Source: Prionailurus bengalensis
Lineage: Eukaryota; Chordata; Mammalia; Carnivora; Felidae
Assembly (NCBI RefSeq): GCF_016509475.1
Contig: NC_057348.1
Span: 153,183,992-153,247,991 of the forward strand
Direction: 5' to 3'
Length of the DNA stretch: 64,000 bases
The translations under genes were made by a program, and so were the position numbers. The notes under the pieces were generated by a model. The model did not search any database and had not been told where the DNA came from. It saw nothing but the letters and a program-made list of their open reading frames with translations. Positions 1-12,370 of this stretch are shown one piece after another (the stretch's first letter is position 1; each line of letters opens with the position of its first letter).

Positions 1-600
1 AACTAAAACTGAAAACCCGGAACATTACACGTACAAGAAATATTAGAAGACTCTGAAAGGTAGAGAGAAGACAGACCTTCTAGGAACCTCAGGGTGTGAG
101 GAATGACAGAGGCAAGTTCTCTGGGGTTTCTTTTGCCTGTTATGTTCTAGGCATGGTGCTGCAGAAGCCAGCAAGATAGGCAGATAGAAAAAAATCCCCA
201 ATATAGCCTGCTCTCTCTAGCCAAGGCATCAGGAAAGAGGCAGCCTAGTAAGAAAGAAGACTTTCAGATAGTAATCACTCTAATCCAGCCAAACACCACG
301 GAAAAAACTGTGATTCTATGCCCACCCATGTCAGCAAATCCCAAGTGGAGAGCCCAGTCTTCTACCCTCCCCCACGTGCACCAAAGCGACACCCTCCAGT
401 ATCGTGTCAGAGAAGGCCAAGTGCGGAGTCTGAACTCCCAGACCCACCCTGTGGTAATAAGACACCCTTTGTTAACCTCACGGGGTGATGTCAGAGGAGA
501 TCTAATGGGAACTTTCCCGATTGCCACTGGCAATGAGGCCACCCCCTCATTGAGGTCATGTGGGGAGCAGTAACCAGGCACTCCTCTCCTCCCAGCCAGG
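1..600. other. No gene recognised; possible old L1 5' sequence
   Basis: Two short open frames on opposite strands (264-581 and 310-573) overlap with no recognisable domain. The text directly precedes an L1 3' part, so it may be the upstream part of an internally deleted old L1, but I could not confirm this. Confidence 0.3.
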
Positions 601-2398
601 GTCTTATCAGCAGAGGTATAATGAATAGAAAAATAAAGTAGGAGAAACCACTCTAGTCAATTTCAAGACTTACCATACAGCTACAGTAATCAAGATTGTG
701 GTGCTGGGGGAAAGACAGACAAACAGGTGAATGCAAGAAAATAGAGAACCCAGAAACGGACCAACACAAGTCAGGCCAACTGATTTTTGACACAAGTGGA
801 AAGCATTTCAGTAGAGGAAAGATCACCTTCTCAGCAAATGGTGCTAGAGCAAACGGACATCCACAGGCCAAAAATGGAACAAAGACCTAACAACCCTCAC
901 ACCCTTGACAAAAATTAACTCAAAATGGATCAGGGATAAATTTCAAATGTAAAACTATAAAATTTTGAGCAGAAACATAGTAGAGCATTTTCAGAACCGA
1001 GGGTTTGGTGAAGAGTTCCTATAATAAGACACATAAATTGCTATCCACAAGAGAAATAAAAAAAAATTAATTCAAAAATTTGCTGTGCAAAAGATTCTAG
1101 AAAAAAGGATAAAAAGACAAGCTCAAGACTGGAAGAAAATATACGCAAGTCACGTATCTGATAAAGGACTCATACCTAGAATTTATCAAGTTTTCAAACT
1201 TCAACAAAATATCAAGCAATCCAACTGGAAAAATGGGCCAAAGCCATACGACATTTTACCTAAAAAGATGTACAGATGGCCACTAAGCACAGGAAGAGAC
1301 GTTCAACATTATTAGCCATTAGGGAAATACAAATTAAAACCACGATGAAATATCAATATATACCTATCAGAACAATGACAAATAATAAATAGTGACAATT
1401 CCAAACACTGGCAAAAATGTGGACAGACTGGATGTGTCATGCATTGCCAGTGGAAATGTAAAATGGTACACTCTGAGAAACTGTTTGGCAGTTTTTCAAA
1501 AAAATATTTGTTTTTAATGTTTATTTATTTTTGCGAGACTGAGACAGAGTGTGAGATCAGGAGAGGCAGAGGGAGAGGGAGACAGAATCTGAAGCAGGCT
1601 CCAGGCTCTGAGCTGCCAGCACAGAGCCCGACGCGGGGCTCAAACCCACAAGCCACAAGATCACGACCTGAGCCAAAGTCAGATGCTTAACCGACTGAGC
1701 CACCCAGGAGCCTCTGTTTGGCAGCTTTAAAAAAAAAAAAAAAAACTAAATATGCACTCTCCTTAGGACCCAGCAATCACACTCATGCTATTTATCCCAG
1801 AGAATGGAACTTATGTTCACCCCTAAAAAATCTATACATCAATCATAGCAGTTTCATTCGTAATAGCCCAGAACTGGAAACAATCAAAATATCCTGCTTA
1901 TGTTATATTCATACCTGAGAATACCACTCAGCACTAAAAGCAATAACTATTGATAAACACAACAACCTGGATAGATCTCAAGGTGATTAAGTGAAAAAAA
2001 AAAAAAAACCAATCTGAAAAAGTCATGCAGTATATGATTCCAGTTAGACAACATTCTCTAAATGACAAAAATTATAGAGATGGAGAAGAAATTACTGGTT
2101 GTTAGGCATTAGGAATGGTCATGGTGGTGGTGTATGTGTGTGTCTATGAGGGAGTAACATGAGGAAAATCTTCATGGTGACAGAACGGTTCTATAGCTTG
2201 ACTATGGTGCTGGAGATGTGAATCTATACATGTGATAAAATGACACAGAACCATATACAAGCTTTCTATCATTGTCAGTTTCCCCACGTAAATAACCAAT
2301 GGGGAAAACTGTTTGAAGGGCACACAAGACCTCCCTGTACTATTTGCAACTTTCTGTAAAATCTGTAATTATTTCAAAATAAAAGGTTAAAAAAAAAA
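600..2398 (+). mobile_element. Old L1, 3' part (ORF2 end and 3' UTR)
   Basis: Contains diverged end-of-ORF2 text (TACAGCTACAGTAATCAAGA; GAAGACATTT-like and AAATGGCCAA-like stretches) and the typical late motifs AGCAGTTTCATTCGTAATAG and GGCATTAGGAATGGTCATGG, ending TTTCAAAATAAAAGGTTAAA with an A-tail. Many stops; no working protein. Split by the SINE at 1511-1713. Confidence 0.75.
1511..1713 (-). mobile_element. Felid CAN-SINE inserted in L1
   Basis: Starts TTTTTAATGTTTATTTATTT and ends CCGACTGAGCCACCCAGGAG, the reverse complement of the felid SINE. The target duplication is CTGTTTGGCAGTTTT at 1481 and CTGTTTGGCAGCTTT at 1714. Confidence 0.93.
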
Positions 2399-3490
2399 AG
2401 ATTTCAGAAAGAGCAAAGAAGAATTGTGCTTAGCTGGCGTTATACAGTGGAGAGAGGACAGAGACAAATCTCTGGAGATGTGTGTTCTAAATCAAAGTAG
2501 CCCGGGAGGTTTGAGTGGCCCCAGGGAAGGCAGCTACCCATCAGGAGACTCAGTTCCTTCACTGGAAAAGGATCCTAAGCCAGATTGGTGGTTTTCAAAC
2601 TGGTGCACAGAACCCTGGAGATTTTGCAGAACCCTCTTCAGGGGCCGCTTTGAGGAAGAAGTAAAAGATCAAGACGGTTAAGCGAACTCTGACACATCTC
2701 TGTGATAGAATATAGTGCAGCTATTAAAATAGCATGAAAAGCATTCTATAGACAAGGAAGCAGGTTCTTGGAACGCTGTTGATAAAAAGTATTTTATGAA
2801 ACAGTATCATTGAACTTTCTTCAACATGTATAATCAATACAGGAAAGATGTGGAAGGAACTATACTGAAATCATCGTGGTGGATAGGATTTGGATTTAGA
2901 TTTATGTGTTTTGTCCTTTTCTTTATTCCCTGATATTTCCGTAACTAACACATAAAGCTCGTATATTACAGGTCTTCAACTTTGGGGCCAGAAGGCTTTT
3001 GGATTTCAGAATGTCGTCTATTTCAGAAAGTTAAGCCAGGTATATACTATATGTTATATAACACCACATGGGCCCTGGGGGCAGCACGCTGTAATCAAAG
3101 CATGTTAATCCTTCTGTACTTAAATATATACATCCTCACTATGAAGAATCAATAAAAATTACACATGCCTCATGTTAAATCAGGTCAGACTGTGCTGCCA
3201 CGTGCATAAAAACATCTTTGTTTTCAGAGCTTTATGGATTTCTGGAGAGCAGATCACAGATTATGGACCATAAAGACAAAAACAGTACAAGAAACTGCTT
3301 TGAGGGGAAACTTTAAGCCCTTGGTGATGCAATGTTACCAAACAAAATGTCAACTTGAGCGGGCCTCATATTCACAGCTGTGTAAGTAATAAAATGGACC
3401 TGGACCTGGAGACTGATCAGACAAAAGAAGAGAGGGAAGGTAACAGTTATACGAGAGTAAGGATAGAAACGGAACCGATTTCATTTCCAT
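2399..3490. other. Intergenic; nothing recognised with confidence
   Basis: The part near 2690-2960 resembles an L1 3' end (ends GATATTTCCGTAACTAACAC). An 85-codon frame at 2424-2681 shows no domain. No exon signals fit a known gene. Confidence 0.35.
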
Positions 3491-3494
3491 GGAG

Positions 3495-3660
3495 CATTAC
3501 TGGTGCTCGCTGAGTGCCTCTCAGAGGCCAGCACAACACTAAGCATCTACAGATGCTCATGAAGCATGTCTTGATGCTTATTCATCCAGGGCTTATTTAT
3601 GGGGCACCCCCAGTGCGTCAGGCCCTGTTTTAGGCTCTGCAGACACAGCAGGAAACACAA
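3495..3660. repeat. Probable MIR relic
   Basis: Contains a stretch like TGAGTGCCTCTCAGAGGCCA and then TCAGGCCCTGTTTTAGGCTC, in the style of the antisense MIR core. Diverged. Confidence 0.4.
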
Positions 3661-3671
3661 CCAAGTCGCTG

Positions 3672-3884
3672 CTTTTTTTTTTTTTTAATGTTTATTTATT
3701 TCTGAGAGAGACAGAGACAGAATGCGAGTGGGTTAGGGCAGAGAGGGAGGCACAGAATCCGAAGCAGGCTCCAGGCTCCTAGCTGTCAGCACAGAGCCCA
3801 AAGCGGGGCTTGAACCCACGAGCTGTGAGATCATGACCTGAGCTGAATTCGGACACTCAAACGACTGAGCCACCCAAGCGCCCC
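3672..3884 (-). mobile_element. Felid CAN-SINE
   Basis: Runs from TTTTTAATGTTTATTTATTT to GAGCCACCCAAGCGCCCC. Imperfect target duplication CCAAGTCGCTGCTTTT before and CAAAGTCACAGCTTTTA after. Confidence 0.93.
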
Positions 3885-4020
3885 AAAGTCACAGCTTTTA
3901 TGGAGCTTACGTTTTAGTGGAGATGGGAGAGACCAAAAAGAAACAAGTATTCAATTCAAAAGATAATGTCAAACACCGATAAACTGAGAAGAGCAGCATG
4001 AGCATATTATTTGGAGATTT

Positions 4021-4249
4021 AAAAAAAAATTTTTTTTAATGTTTACATTATTTTTGAGACACAGAGAGACAGAGCATGAGCAGGGGAGGGGCAGAGAGAG
4101 AGGGAGACACAGAATCCGAAGCAGGCTCCAGGCTCTGAGCTGTTAGCACAGAACCTGATGTGGGGCTCGAACCCTCGAACCCATGAACCGTGAGATCATG
4201 ACCTGAGCCGAAGGCGGTCGCTCAACTGACTGAGCCACCCAGGCGCCCC
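4021..4249 (-). mobile_element. Felid CAN-SINE
   Basis: Reverse-oriented SINE ending GAGCCACCCAGGCGCCCC, flanked by TGGAGATTT at 4012-4020 and at 4250-4258. Confidence 0.93.
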
Positions 4250-4444
4250 TGGAGATTTTGAAAGTAACCACAAAAAGAAAAAATTAATCAAGAGTAAGAA
4301 CAAGGCTGCAGATGGAATGGAGAGGAAGGAGATTTGAGCATTGCTCTTTCAAACCCTTTGTACGACTTGATTTTTACAGTTTGTATCCATCAGCTAATTT
4401 GAAGAAAATCAAACATTTAATTAAAACGACAATAAAATAAAATA

Positions 4445-4775
4445 ATCTCAAAAGTATTGACTGAGCAACTATGAAGTGCCAGGCAAGGCACTAGGCGCTT
4501 AAGGTACGAATTGGGCAAAACAGTGCCTGTTGTGGTAAACTCTAGCAGGGCAGGCAAAAGTAATAATCCTAATATCAATGGCAAACAGATGATGCCCACT
4601 ACGGGCAAATTTAAGACAAAACCCTAAGAAATAGGTATTATTAAAACCCTCGTTGTTATTGTTTGTCTGGTTTGCAGATTAGCAATCCGAGATGGGTAAC
4701 ACATTCAAGGTTGCTCACTAGCAAGTGGTAGAGAGGGGACTTGAACCCAGGTAGTGTGGCCCCAGAGCTGAGACA
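4445..4775 (-). repeat. MIR SINE (reverse)
   Basis: Reads ATTGACTGAGCAACTATGAA, GTGCCAGGCAAGGCACTAGG and later CACTAGCAAGTGGTAGAGAG, GGACTTGAACCCAGGTAGTG, the antisense MIR order. Confidence 0.8.
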
Positions 4776-5073
4776 GTCTAGTCTCAGTAATCAAATTGTT
4801 AAATAACCACGGGGACAAATGTGTCAGAACTAAGATGGGTACACTGAAGGAGAGAACACAGCTCTCTAAGTCGTGTAACTTGACTCCTTCTTGGGGAAAG
4901 AAGGTAGTATACACAGGGCAGAGAGAACGAGGGGGTGAGGAGAAAGCGGGCAGGATGAGGACATGATCTGCAGGCTGTATTAAGGACTGTGCCTTCATCA
5001 CAAGAGCATCTGGGGCCCTTGACAGCTCTGAAGCAGGTAGGGTAGGGGTAAATGGCACAACTTGGAAAACATA

Positions 5074-5259
5074 TTTATTTTTTTTAATGTTATTTATCTT
5101 GAGAGAGTGAAGAAGGGGCAGAGAGAGAGAGAGAATCCCAAGCAGACTCTGAGCTGCCTGCAGAGCCTGACAAGGGTCTCGAATCCACAATCCAGGAGAT
5201 CACAACCCGAGCTGAAATCAAGAGTCTGATGCTTAACTGACTGAGCCACCCAGGAGCCC
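5074..5259 (-). mobile_element. CAN-SINE, older subfamily
   Basis: Shorter body with GCTGAAATCAAGAGTCTGAT and GAGCCACCCAGGAGCCCC. Target-like flanks GAAAACATATT before and GAAAACACATTA after. The diagnostic AATCAAGAGT marks an older subfamily than most others here. Confidence 0.9.
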
Positions 5260-5978
5260 CAGAAAACACATTACTAACTGCAGAGTGGACGCAAGGAGAG
5301 GCAATCCCCGCAGCAGACAGAGCAGTTCTGAGACCAGCACTGTGGCCCAGGCAAAAGACGAAATATTGTTTCATCGTTAATATCCCGTGTGACAAAACAG
5401 AAAGCACACATAAAGCCCTTTTGTGGCATAACGAAGTAAGAAGAGTGATGGTTTGGACTTGCCAGCTGAATTAGCCATTTTGACAGAACACCATTCTTAC
5501 TTGAAAAGAACAGCTGACACACTGTGGTTATTCAGACATAGGCATTTGGCAGGCATTTTCTCAGAAATGATCCAAATGATTCTGTCACTTCAAAGGAAAA
5601 CAACTGACATTGTTTGTTGCCAGTGATGAAATTCTAACTCTCAAACAACAATTAACATTTTGGAAAACTTTTATGCGCCCACATGAACGTGACAGCTTCT
5701 CAATGCTAACAACTTTTCTGATGAGGATATTTCTGTGGGGATATTTATAAATGTGAGTTTTAAAAGTTATTGTATAATGAAATGGGACAGCATTTGGGAG
5801 ATCTGCAAAACTCAATGAACCATTATTTCCCAAATGCCCAATGCATGATGTTATAAAGTCATGCTTGGGCAAACGATCCATTGAAAAGTACATGCTTAAC
5901 CAAGGGATTTTAATGAAAAGGTCATTGATTTGGTTTCAGAGTCCACACTGCAACTAAGCTTTTAGAAGTACTACTTGT
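5260..5978. other. No gene or repeat recognised
   Basis: Unique-looking sequence. Overlapping antisense frames at 5274-5522 and 5585-5893 have no recognisable domain or splice context. Confidence 0.4.
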
Positions 5979-5979
5979 T

Positions 5980-6200
5980 GGGGCACGTGGGTGGCTCAGT
6001 CAGTTAAGCGTCTGACTTCTGCTCAGGTCATGATCTCACAGTTCCTGGGTTCCAGACCTGCGTGGGGCTCTGTGCTGACAGCTCAGAGCCTGGAGCCTGC
6101 TTCGCATTCTGTGTCTCCCTCTCTCGCTCTCTACCTTTCCCTTGCTCACACTCTGTGTCTCTCTCTCAAAAATAAATAAACATTAACAAAAATTTTTTAA
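5980..6200 (+). mobile_element. Felid CAN-SINE
   Basis: GGGGCACGTGGGTGGCTCAG head, CT-rich body, AAAATAAATAAACATTAACA tail. The 62-codon frame inside is a SINE translation. Confidence 0.93.
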
Positions 6201-6811
6201 AAGGCCTATAGTATCAAAGAAAAATGTCCACAACTACTGAAAAGTCTAGTAAAACATTTTTCCTGGGATGAATCACTAAATTCTACTCTAGAATTAGTAG
6301 TGAATTCTACTACTGTAGTAGTGTTAGTTATTACACTATATGGTAACTAACTTGAATTTAAATAAAATTAAAAATTTTTTTTTCCCTTTCTAAAAACTAC
6401 TTAGTTACGTGAGACCAGATTTTCATCGTATATTTCAAAAAAAAAAAAATAACACAGAGCAATGAGCTGAATGTAAAAATAGATATGCAAAAGACACCCA
6501 GCTGTCTTCTGTTGGTCACACATTAAAGAGATTTGCAAAAGAAAGCAATCAGTGCTACTCTTCACAAAACTGTTTTGGAAAATACAGTACTTTCATAAAA
6601 AGAGGTGTTTATACTAACATAATAAACAGGTTCGTATGAATTTAAATGAGTTCACACACAAGCATTTTTAAATTTCTCAGTTTTAATTCCTAGTGTGGGA
6701 AATATTAGTATATAGGATCCACATAAGCCAAAGCTCTTTGGGGTTCTCAATAATGTTTAAGAGTGAAGAGGCTTCTAGACCAACACATTGGTCCACCGCT
6801 GGCCTGGGGTT
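6201..6811. other. AT-rich intergenic, nothing recognised
   Basis: A-rich sequence with no gene signal. Parts could be old LINE debris. Confidence 0.35.
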
Positions 6812-7275
6812 TATCAGCTCACTGGAACTGCCTCGACAGGGGACACCACAAACTGGGTAGCGTAAACAACAGAACTCATCGTCTAGGAGTCCTGGAGGTG
6901 GACGTCTAAGATCAAGGTGATGGGGGTGGGGCGTTACGATTCCTTCTGAGACTATGGGGAAGAATCTGTTCTATGCCTCTGACCTGGCTGCTGGTGATTT
7001 GCTGGCCATCTCTGGGGTTCCTAAGCTACAGAAGCCTCTGGGATCTGACTTCATCTTCACATGTGTGTGTGTCTGTGTCCAAATCTCCCCTTTTAATAAG
7101 GACATGTTGGCTGGGGGCAGGGGCCCAGACTACTCCAGTGAGAGCATGACTTCATCTTAACTCATTACCTCTACAAAGACCCTATTTCCAAGTAAGGTCA
7201 CATTCTGAGGTGCGGGGTTAGGACTTCAACATATGAATGGGGGGGGGGGTGGAGGACACAATTCGGTCTGTGACA
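6812..7275 (-). repeat. MLT1-type LTR (reverse)
   Basis: Reads ACCACAAACTGGGTAGCGTA, AGTCCTGGAGGTGGACGTCT, later GACCCTATTTCCAAGTAAGG, GTTAGGACTTCAACATATGA and ACACAATTCGGTCTGTGACA, the antisense MLT1 order. A G-run of ten interrupts the end (7239-7248). Confidence 0.78.
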
Positions 7276-8104
7276 AGGGGGAAGCAGTGAAATCAGGGCT
7301 GAGTGTGGGAGACCTGAAAGGTTCCAAGGCAGGACAGAGGAGACGGACCAGGAATGGAGATCGAGGAGAACAGTCAGAAGAAAGAGAATTCGAGAGAAGT
7401 GTCTCAAGAATCGTGGAGGGCTCACACAACAGGAGAGCTGAGAAGCATCTGGAGGTGCCTGGTGACACTGATGGACCTCCTTCAGGGGCATGAAGGAGGC
7501 AGAATTCAGAGACTGGGGAACTGGGAAGTCACTGGCCGGTGAAGAAAGACAATACCAACAACTCTTCCAAAATTACCAGGCTGTGAAAAGGAAGGAGGGA
7601 GCAGGGAAGGAACTGAGGAGAAAATTAGCCTCGTGGGAAGATTTCCTCTATTTTTTTCAAGGAAGAGACAGTTAATAATCCAAGACAATTCTGTGAGCTC
7701 TAGGGGCCCAGCACGTGTAGAAACTGGCAACTTCTACTTTTCCTGATCTTTTAGGTGCTTGTGGCACAATCACCTTGAATCCCATAAAGGTATCTTTTAC
7801 ATCTCTCTGCAAGTGTCCCGACTGAGCTCGGTATCTTACACGCAGCATCTCATAGCATCGCTGACTCACGCAAGGTCGGAACAATTCAAGTGCGAGCACC
7901 CACAGTCCAGGTGGTCTAGGACCAAAGTAAACTTCCCAGATTCTCTCCTGTGATCTCAACAGTGGAGGAAGGAGAGAAAAGGGGAGAGGAGAGCCCTTCA
8001 CAGTGATGAGCCTCAAGAGGGTTTCCGGCGACGGGCAGAAAAGAGCCAAAGACTGAGTCCTGACCACTCACTGGCCTGAAAGCATCCTTCCTTATTTATT
8101 CATT
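7276..8104. other. No gene recognised
   Basis: Unique-looking sequence with several short overlapping frames on both strands. The purine-rich first part explains their openness. A non-coding 5' exon of ATP6V0A4 (minus strand) could lie anywhere in this flank and would not be visible as a frame. Confidence 0.35.
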
Positions 8105-8166
8105 TAAAGATTTTATTTTCTAAGTTTATTTATTTACTTTGAGAGAGAGGGCCAGCAGGGGAGGCG

Positions 8167-8219
<53 letters not shown>

Positions 8220-8346
8220 TCCCAAGAAGCCTCCGCACTCAAAGTGCAGATCCCCACACGGGGCTGAAACTCACAAACCGTGAGATCATGACTTCAGCCC
8301 TGATCAAGAATAGGACACTTAACCAACTGAGGAACCCAGGCACCTC
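8105..8346 (-). mobile_element. CAN-SINE with (GA)n expansion
   Basis: Reverse-oriented SINE ending AACTGAGGAACCCAGGCACC. The purine part of the body has expanded into a (GA)n run at about 8169-8210. Confidence 0.88.
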
Positions 8347-9085
8347 TCAACCCAATGCTTTAAAGGAAAATGACACTTAGAGTTGGCACGAGGTCTTGAG
8401 GGAAACAACCCCCTTAGAACAGAATCGATCCCCTAAGGCCACCTGTAAGAGTACTGTTTTGGACATTTAGGGGTTTCGTACCACTACTCCTGTTCTTTAG
8501 ACAAGTCTGGGGCACAATGCCAGTTTGGGCCACTTTACACTTGTCTGGGCAGGTCTCAGGCGAGGCACTTTTGTGCCCGAGGACATTCTATAAGGTGGCT
8601 CTTGACCAGCTAAAGAGGCGAGCACTCCCCGTACATCTCTTCAAAGTGGACATTCCTTTAAACAAAGGGCCCCCTTTGTTCCTGTATCCCTCTACCGGGG
8701 ATTAGGAAGATACTGTGCACGACCACATGTTCAGCGGTACAGGATCAACTTTCAGGAGATCATCATAATTTAAAAAATGAAAAGGGGTAAGTGGAGAGCA
8801 AGCTAAAATGCTTGCAAGGAATTTAATCCAAAAATAAAGTTGTAGCTGCAGAAGTAACAACCTGATTCTCCACAAACAGTGTCTGATTTTTCTGAACTGA
8901 ATTCTGGCCAGATGACCTTCCTTCACATAATTGATTTTAACATCCACTTACCTAGCAGTTCCCACCACTGGCCAGGCACTGACCCCACCATCCACAAACC
9001 TTCACAATATGCATTAATAGAGACAAAGTACTAGAGACAGAGAATGGCTTGAGGTTGCTAAAAAGAGAGGGAATGACATTCAACT
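8347..9085. other. No gene or repeat recognised
   Basis: Unique-looking sequence. Short frames on both strands show no domain. Confidence 0.35.
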
Positions 9086-9105
9086 CACACACACACACAC
9101 ACACA
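9086..9105 (+). repeat. (AC)n microsatellite, short
   Basis: About ten AC units in a row. Confidence 0.9.
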
Positions 9106-9785
9106 AATGCAATTTGTTGACAGTAATGTCCAAGATTCACGTCATCAGCACACTGAAGTCAGTGTTCTCTGTGCTGAAACCAGAATCATCTCCTGCCGCG
9201 TACATTCCCTTTCCCCCCTGGCCGTGGACTCCCTCCAGTGAGTGTCAGAGTGCACAATGGCGCACATCCAACATCAGGTGGGTCCTCATGGATGTTCTAC
9301 ACCTTTCTGTCCCCCAGATCATGCCCTAAAAAAGAAAGAGCCCTCCAACGTCTCTCACTGACTGGCACACTCTCTTCTCCCCTCCATCTCATCTCACCTC
9401 CTTCCCCTCAGCACAAGGCTGAGTCTCACTCCTTAGGAGAAGACCCTCCATCATGGAACCCTCCCGCATCCTTTTTCTCCGCCTCCACGCTTCTTGACCT
9501 GGTCTCTCTGCCTCTCCTCTCCAGAGCGAGCAAACCCACTTTACACCCCTTTCATTCCTGTCTTCACTTGCCAAGTCACAGACTGACTGGAAGTGAGATA
9601 TAGGAAAATAAAATTTCATCATGAAGAGAATGCCTCAACGTTTGTCATGGATGCGTTTTACCCATCAGATCTCCAAATTTGTCACTCGGGAGCCTCCCCA
9701 GTTATTTTTCTGTAATAATACTTTCCCCCAAATCCACTGGTGAGGCTCTTTTCAGCACAATTCCCACCTCTAGTTTCTTCTCCAT
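9106..9785. other. No gene recognised
   Basis: Pyrimidine-rich + strand near 9340-9560 gives a 121-codon open frame at 9238-9603 of low complexity (S, P, L). No homologue is recognised and no splice context supports it. Confidence 0.35.
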
Positions 9786-9789
9786 TTAA

Positions 9790-9960
9790 TATACTGTGTT
9801 GAGCAGAGTCACAGAATTGTACCCCTGGATAAAAACTTTGAGATCCTCTAGTCCAATGCCCTTGCTTTAGGGATGAACAAACGACCCCAGGGAGTGAAGG
9901 GATGTGCCTAAGTCCCGCAGCAAATTAGTGGCAGAGCCTGACGCAGAATATGTGCCCCTG
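9790..9960 (-). repeat. Ancient SINE-like relic
   Basis: Stretch with GATCCTCTAGTCCAATGCCC, GGGATGAACAAACGACCCCA and TTAGTGGCAGAGCCTGACGC, as in old MIR-type repeats in reverse orientation. Family not certain. Confidence 0.35.
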
Positions 9961-10164
9961 ATTCTCATGCTCTCTTCATAGCTTTCCTGTTTGTTTCTCA
10001 AAGGACATAACATCCCTTTGTATCAGGTACTATATGTAGCAGAACCAGTTTATCCCCTCTGGAGAGTCCTGGGGAACCCAGACAAAGATTTTCTCACAGA
10101 GGATTGAAGGCAACATTTCCCTGGATTTTTCCCCAAGTGACTCCCTCCCAGAGAACCCCCACCA

Positions 10165-10275
10165 CATCTCTTGGGAAGCATCATCACCAAGGTTACATGA
10201 CTTCCCCCAAGGTCACACAGAGGGTGACAACGTGAAAAGGGAACCCAGGACTCCTGACTCAGGGCTGGTTGTCCA
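10165..10275 (-). repeat. Possible MIR relic
   Basis: CCCAAGGTCACACAGAGGGT and GGAACCCAGGACTCCTGACT are MIR-like end motifs. Short and diverged. Confidence 0.35.
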
Positions 10276-10970
10276 AGCCACAGGCAGCCTGGACAAGAGA
10301 CAGATGGTGAAGGAAGGTTACAGAAGAGACCAGAAGACACGGCCGGAGAGAAGAAGCTGGATGCCGGGAAGGAAGGCCAACAATCTCTGACTCGGCTCTC
10401 TGGTCCTTTTTACTTTTCACATGGACAAACTGGAAAAGAAAAACTGGCTGAGTGTTCACCACAAACGTGTAGTTTATTTCCTCAAAACCTTAGCTTAAAA
10501 TTACTCTTTGAGAACACGCATCTCTGTTTATTAAACACAAAATGAATCTGACCACACGCAGTGTTGTGCCAACAGAAATATTTTGTACAAATGGTAAGGC
10601 TGGGAATGAAGGAGCCAGAAATAGCCACCCATAGGGCTGCAGAGCTGAACAGGACCTGCCCTCCTACTGTTTATTAACTTCACCTTAAAATGCCCTTACC
10701 TGTTTGATGCTAGTAACTCACTAACTTTTCTAACAGGTAGAGCTATCCCACAGGGGAACTGGCTGCCTTAACAATTAGTAAGAAGCCTGCTACTTGAGGC
10801 ATTTTAGCAGAAGTCCAAGTCACAACCTTGAGAGCCAGGAGAAGTCAAATGCAGCCATACCAAACTCTCTAACTTCTCCTTTCATTGCAGGAGAGGATCC
10901 TTACTAGGTTAAGGATTGGGCCAGACGGCTTCTAGATCCCTTTCCAACATTGAGAGTCTATGGGGTTTTT
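10276..10970. other. No gene or repeat recognised
   Basis: Unique-looking sequence without a convincing exon. Confidence 0.35.
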
Positions 10971-10972
10971 AA

Positions 10973-11187
10973 AATTTTTTTTTTAATGTTTACTTATTTT
11001 TGACAGAGAGAGAGGCAGAGCATGAGCAAGGGAGGGGCAGAGAGAAAGACGGGGACACAGAATCCAAAGCAGACTCCAGGCTCTGAGCTGTCAGCACAGA
11101 GCCCGATATGGGGCTCAAACTCACAGACTGAGATCATGACCTGAGCTGAAGTCGGACACTTAATGGACTGAGCCACCCAGGTGCCCC
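10973..11187 (-). mobile_element. Felid CAN-SINE
   Basis: From TTTTTTTTAATGTTTACTTA to GAGCCACCCAGGTGCCCC, reverse orientation. Confidence 0.92.
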
Positions 11188-11356
11188 AATACAACTTGAA
11201 ATTTGATTAAGATTTTTCTTTAATGCAACCAAGGATTTCCTGACATTGAAAATTTTCCCACACAACCAGATAGGTACTGTTAAATGTAGTCTATCTGCTC
11301 TGTTGTGACTGTATTGCTTTCCTGTGAAATATCCTTTTTTAAAATATATTAATTTG

Positions 11357-11490
11357 AGGGGCACCTGACTGGCTCAGTCGGTAGAGCATGCAACTCTTGA
11401 TCTTAAGGTTGTGAGTTCAAGCCCCCACACAGGTGGTAGAGATTACTTAAAAATAAAATCTTTAAAATAAATGAATAATTAAATAAAATG
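11357..11490 (+). mobile_element. tRNA-type carnivore SINE, short form
   Basis: Head GGGGCACCTGACTGGCTCAG with GTAGAGCATGCAACTCTTGA and GTGAGTTCAAGCCCCC, then TAGAGATTACTTAAAAATAA and an A-rich tail, without the CT-rich body. This is the compact, older SINE type that keeps a clear tRNA-like A and B box. Confidence 0.85.
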
Positions 11491-12120
11491 TATTAATTTG
11501 ATTTTATTGCCTGATTATAAGAGTAATATGTGTTCACTGCAGAAAATTTGAAAGACACATAAAAGTGTAAAGAAGAAAATAAAAATTGTCTCAAAGTGTT
11601 AATTCTAGATATGGCTACTGCTTACATCTTGATAGGATGCTTCCCAAGCTTTTTCTTTGCCTATGCACGTGTAATAAATAGCTGGAATCCCACTGGATAT
11701 ATAGTTTCACATCCTGCTCTTTCTGCTTTGTATTATATAGCAAGTGTTTTTCCAAATCATTAAATATCAAAGGAAAAAAATATATCATTCTAAAACATCA
11801 TTTTAAAAGCTGTCTTTGGGTACCTGGGTGGCTCAGTCGGTCAAGCATCTGACTTTGGCTCAGGTCATGATCTCATGGTTCATGGGTTCAAGCTCTGCGT
11901 CAGGCTCTGGGCTGACAGCTCAGAGCCTGGAGCCTGCTTCGGATCCTGTGTCTCCCTCTCTCTTCCCCTCACTTGCTCACACTCTGCCTCTCAAAAATAA
12001 ATAAATGTTAAAAAAAATTTTTTTAACAGATAGAAGCTATCTTTTATTCCGCTATAAGGTGCTTCTAGGCTTTCATTTTCACAAATAATATAATGTTGAG
12101 GTAGAGAATCTTGGATATAC
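11491..12120 (-). repeat. Old LINE 3' fragment (probable L1), split by a SINE
   Basis: Text such as GAGTAATATGTGTTCACTGC, CAGAAAATTTGAAAGACACA, GCAAGTGTTTTTCCAAATCA and (after the SINE) CACAAATAATATAATGTTGA is typical of reverse-oriented old LINE 3' UTR. Split at 11818-12027. Confidence 0.5.
11818..12027 (+). mobile_element. Felid CAN-SINE
   Basis: Head GGGTACCTGGGTGGCTCAGT, tail AAAATAAATAAATGTTAAAA. Target-like flanks AAAAGCTGTCTT before and AGAAGCTATCTT after. Confidence 0.92.
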
Positions 12121-12370
12121 GTTTTTATGCTCATCTCTATTTCCCTGGGGGGAAAAAATTTCCAATGAGCCTCACATAGAAAGAAAGGTGACTAAAATAA
12201 ATTAACCCTTACAAAGTCTACAACTTAGCTACAAATAGGCCAATATCGGAGACTAGACATACGGTAACACAATGTTGTTGGCCCCAAGTACCTGAGTAAG
12301 GCAACCCAACCAAAACAAAAACAAAAAACAAAAAAACAACAAACAACAACAAACAAACAAAAAAACCCCA
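12120..12370. other. A/C-rich low-complexity stretch
   Basis: Includes AACAAAAACAAAAAACAAAA-type sequence near 12310-12365. No gene seen. Confidence 0.5.

Noticed and set aside
8161..8216. CRISPR-like or other ordered repeat array
   Set aside because: The regular repeats in the window are simple-sequence microsatellites or dispersed SINEs with no unique spacers. The host is a mammal.
11357..11440. Functional tRNA gene
   Set aside because: The tRNA-like A and B boxes belong to SINE heads, followed by A-rich tails and with mismatched stems. I saw no stand-alone tRNA.
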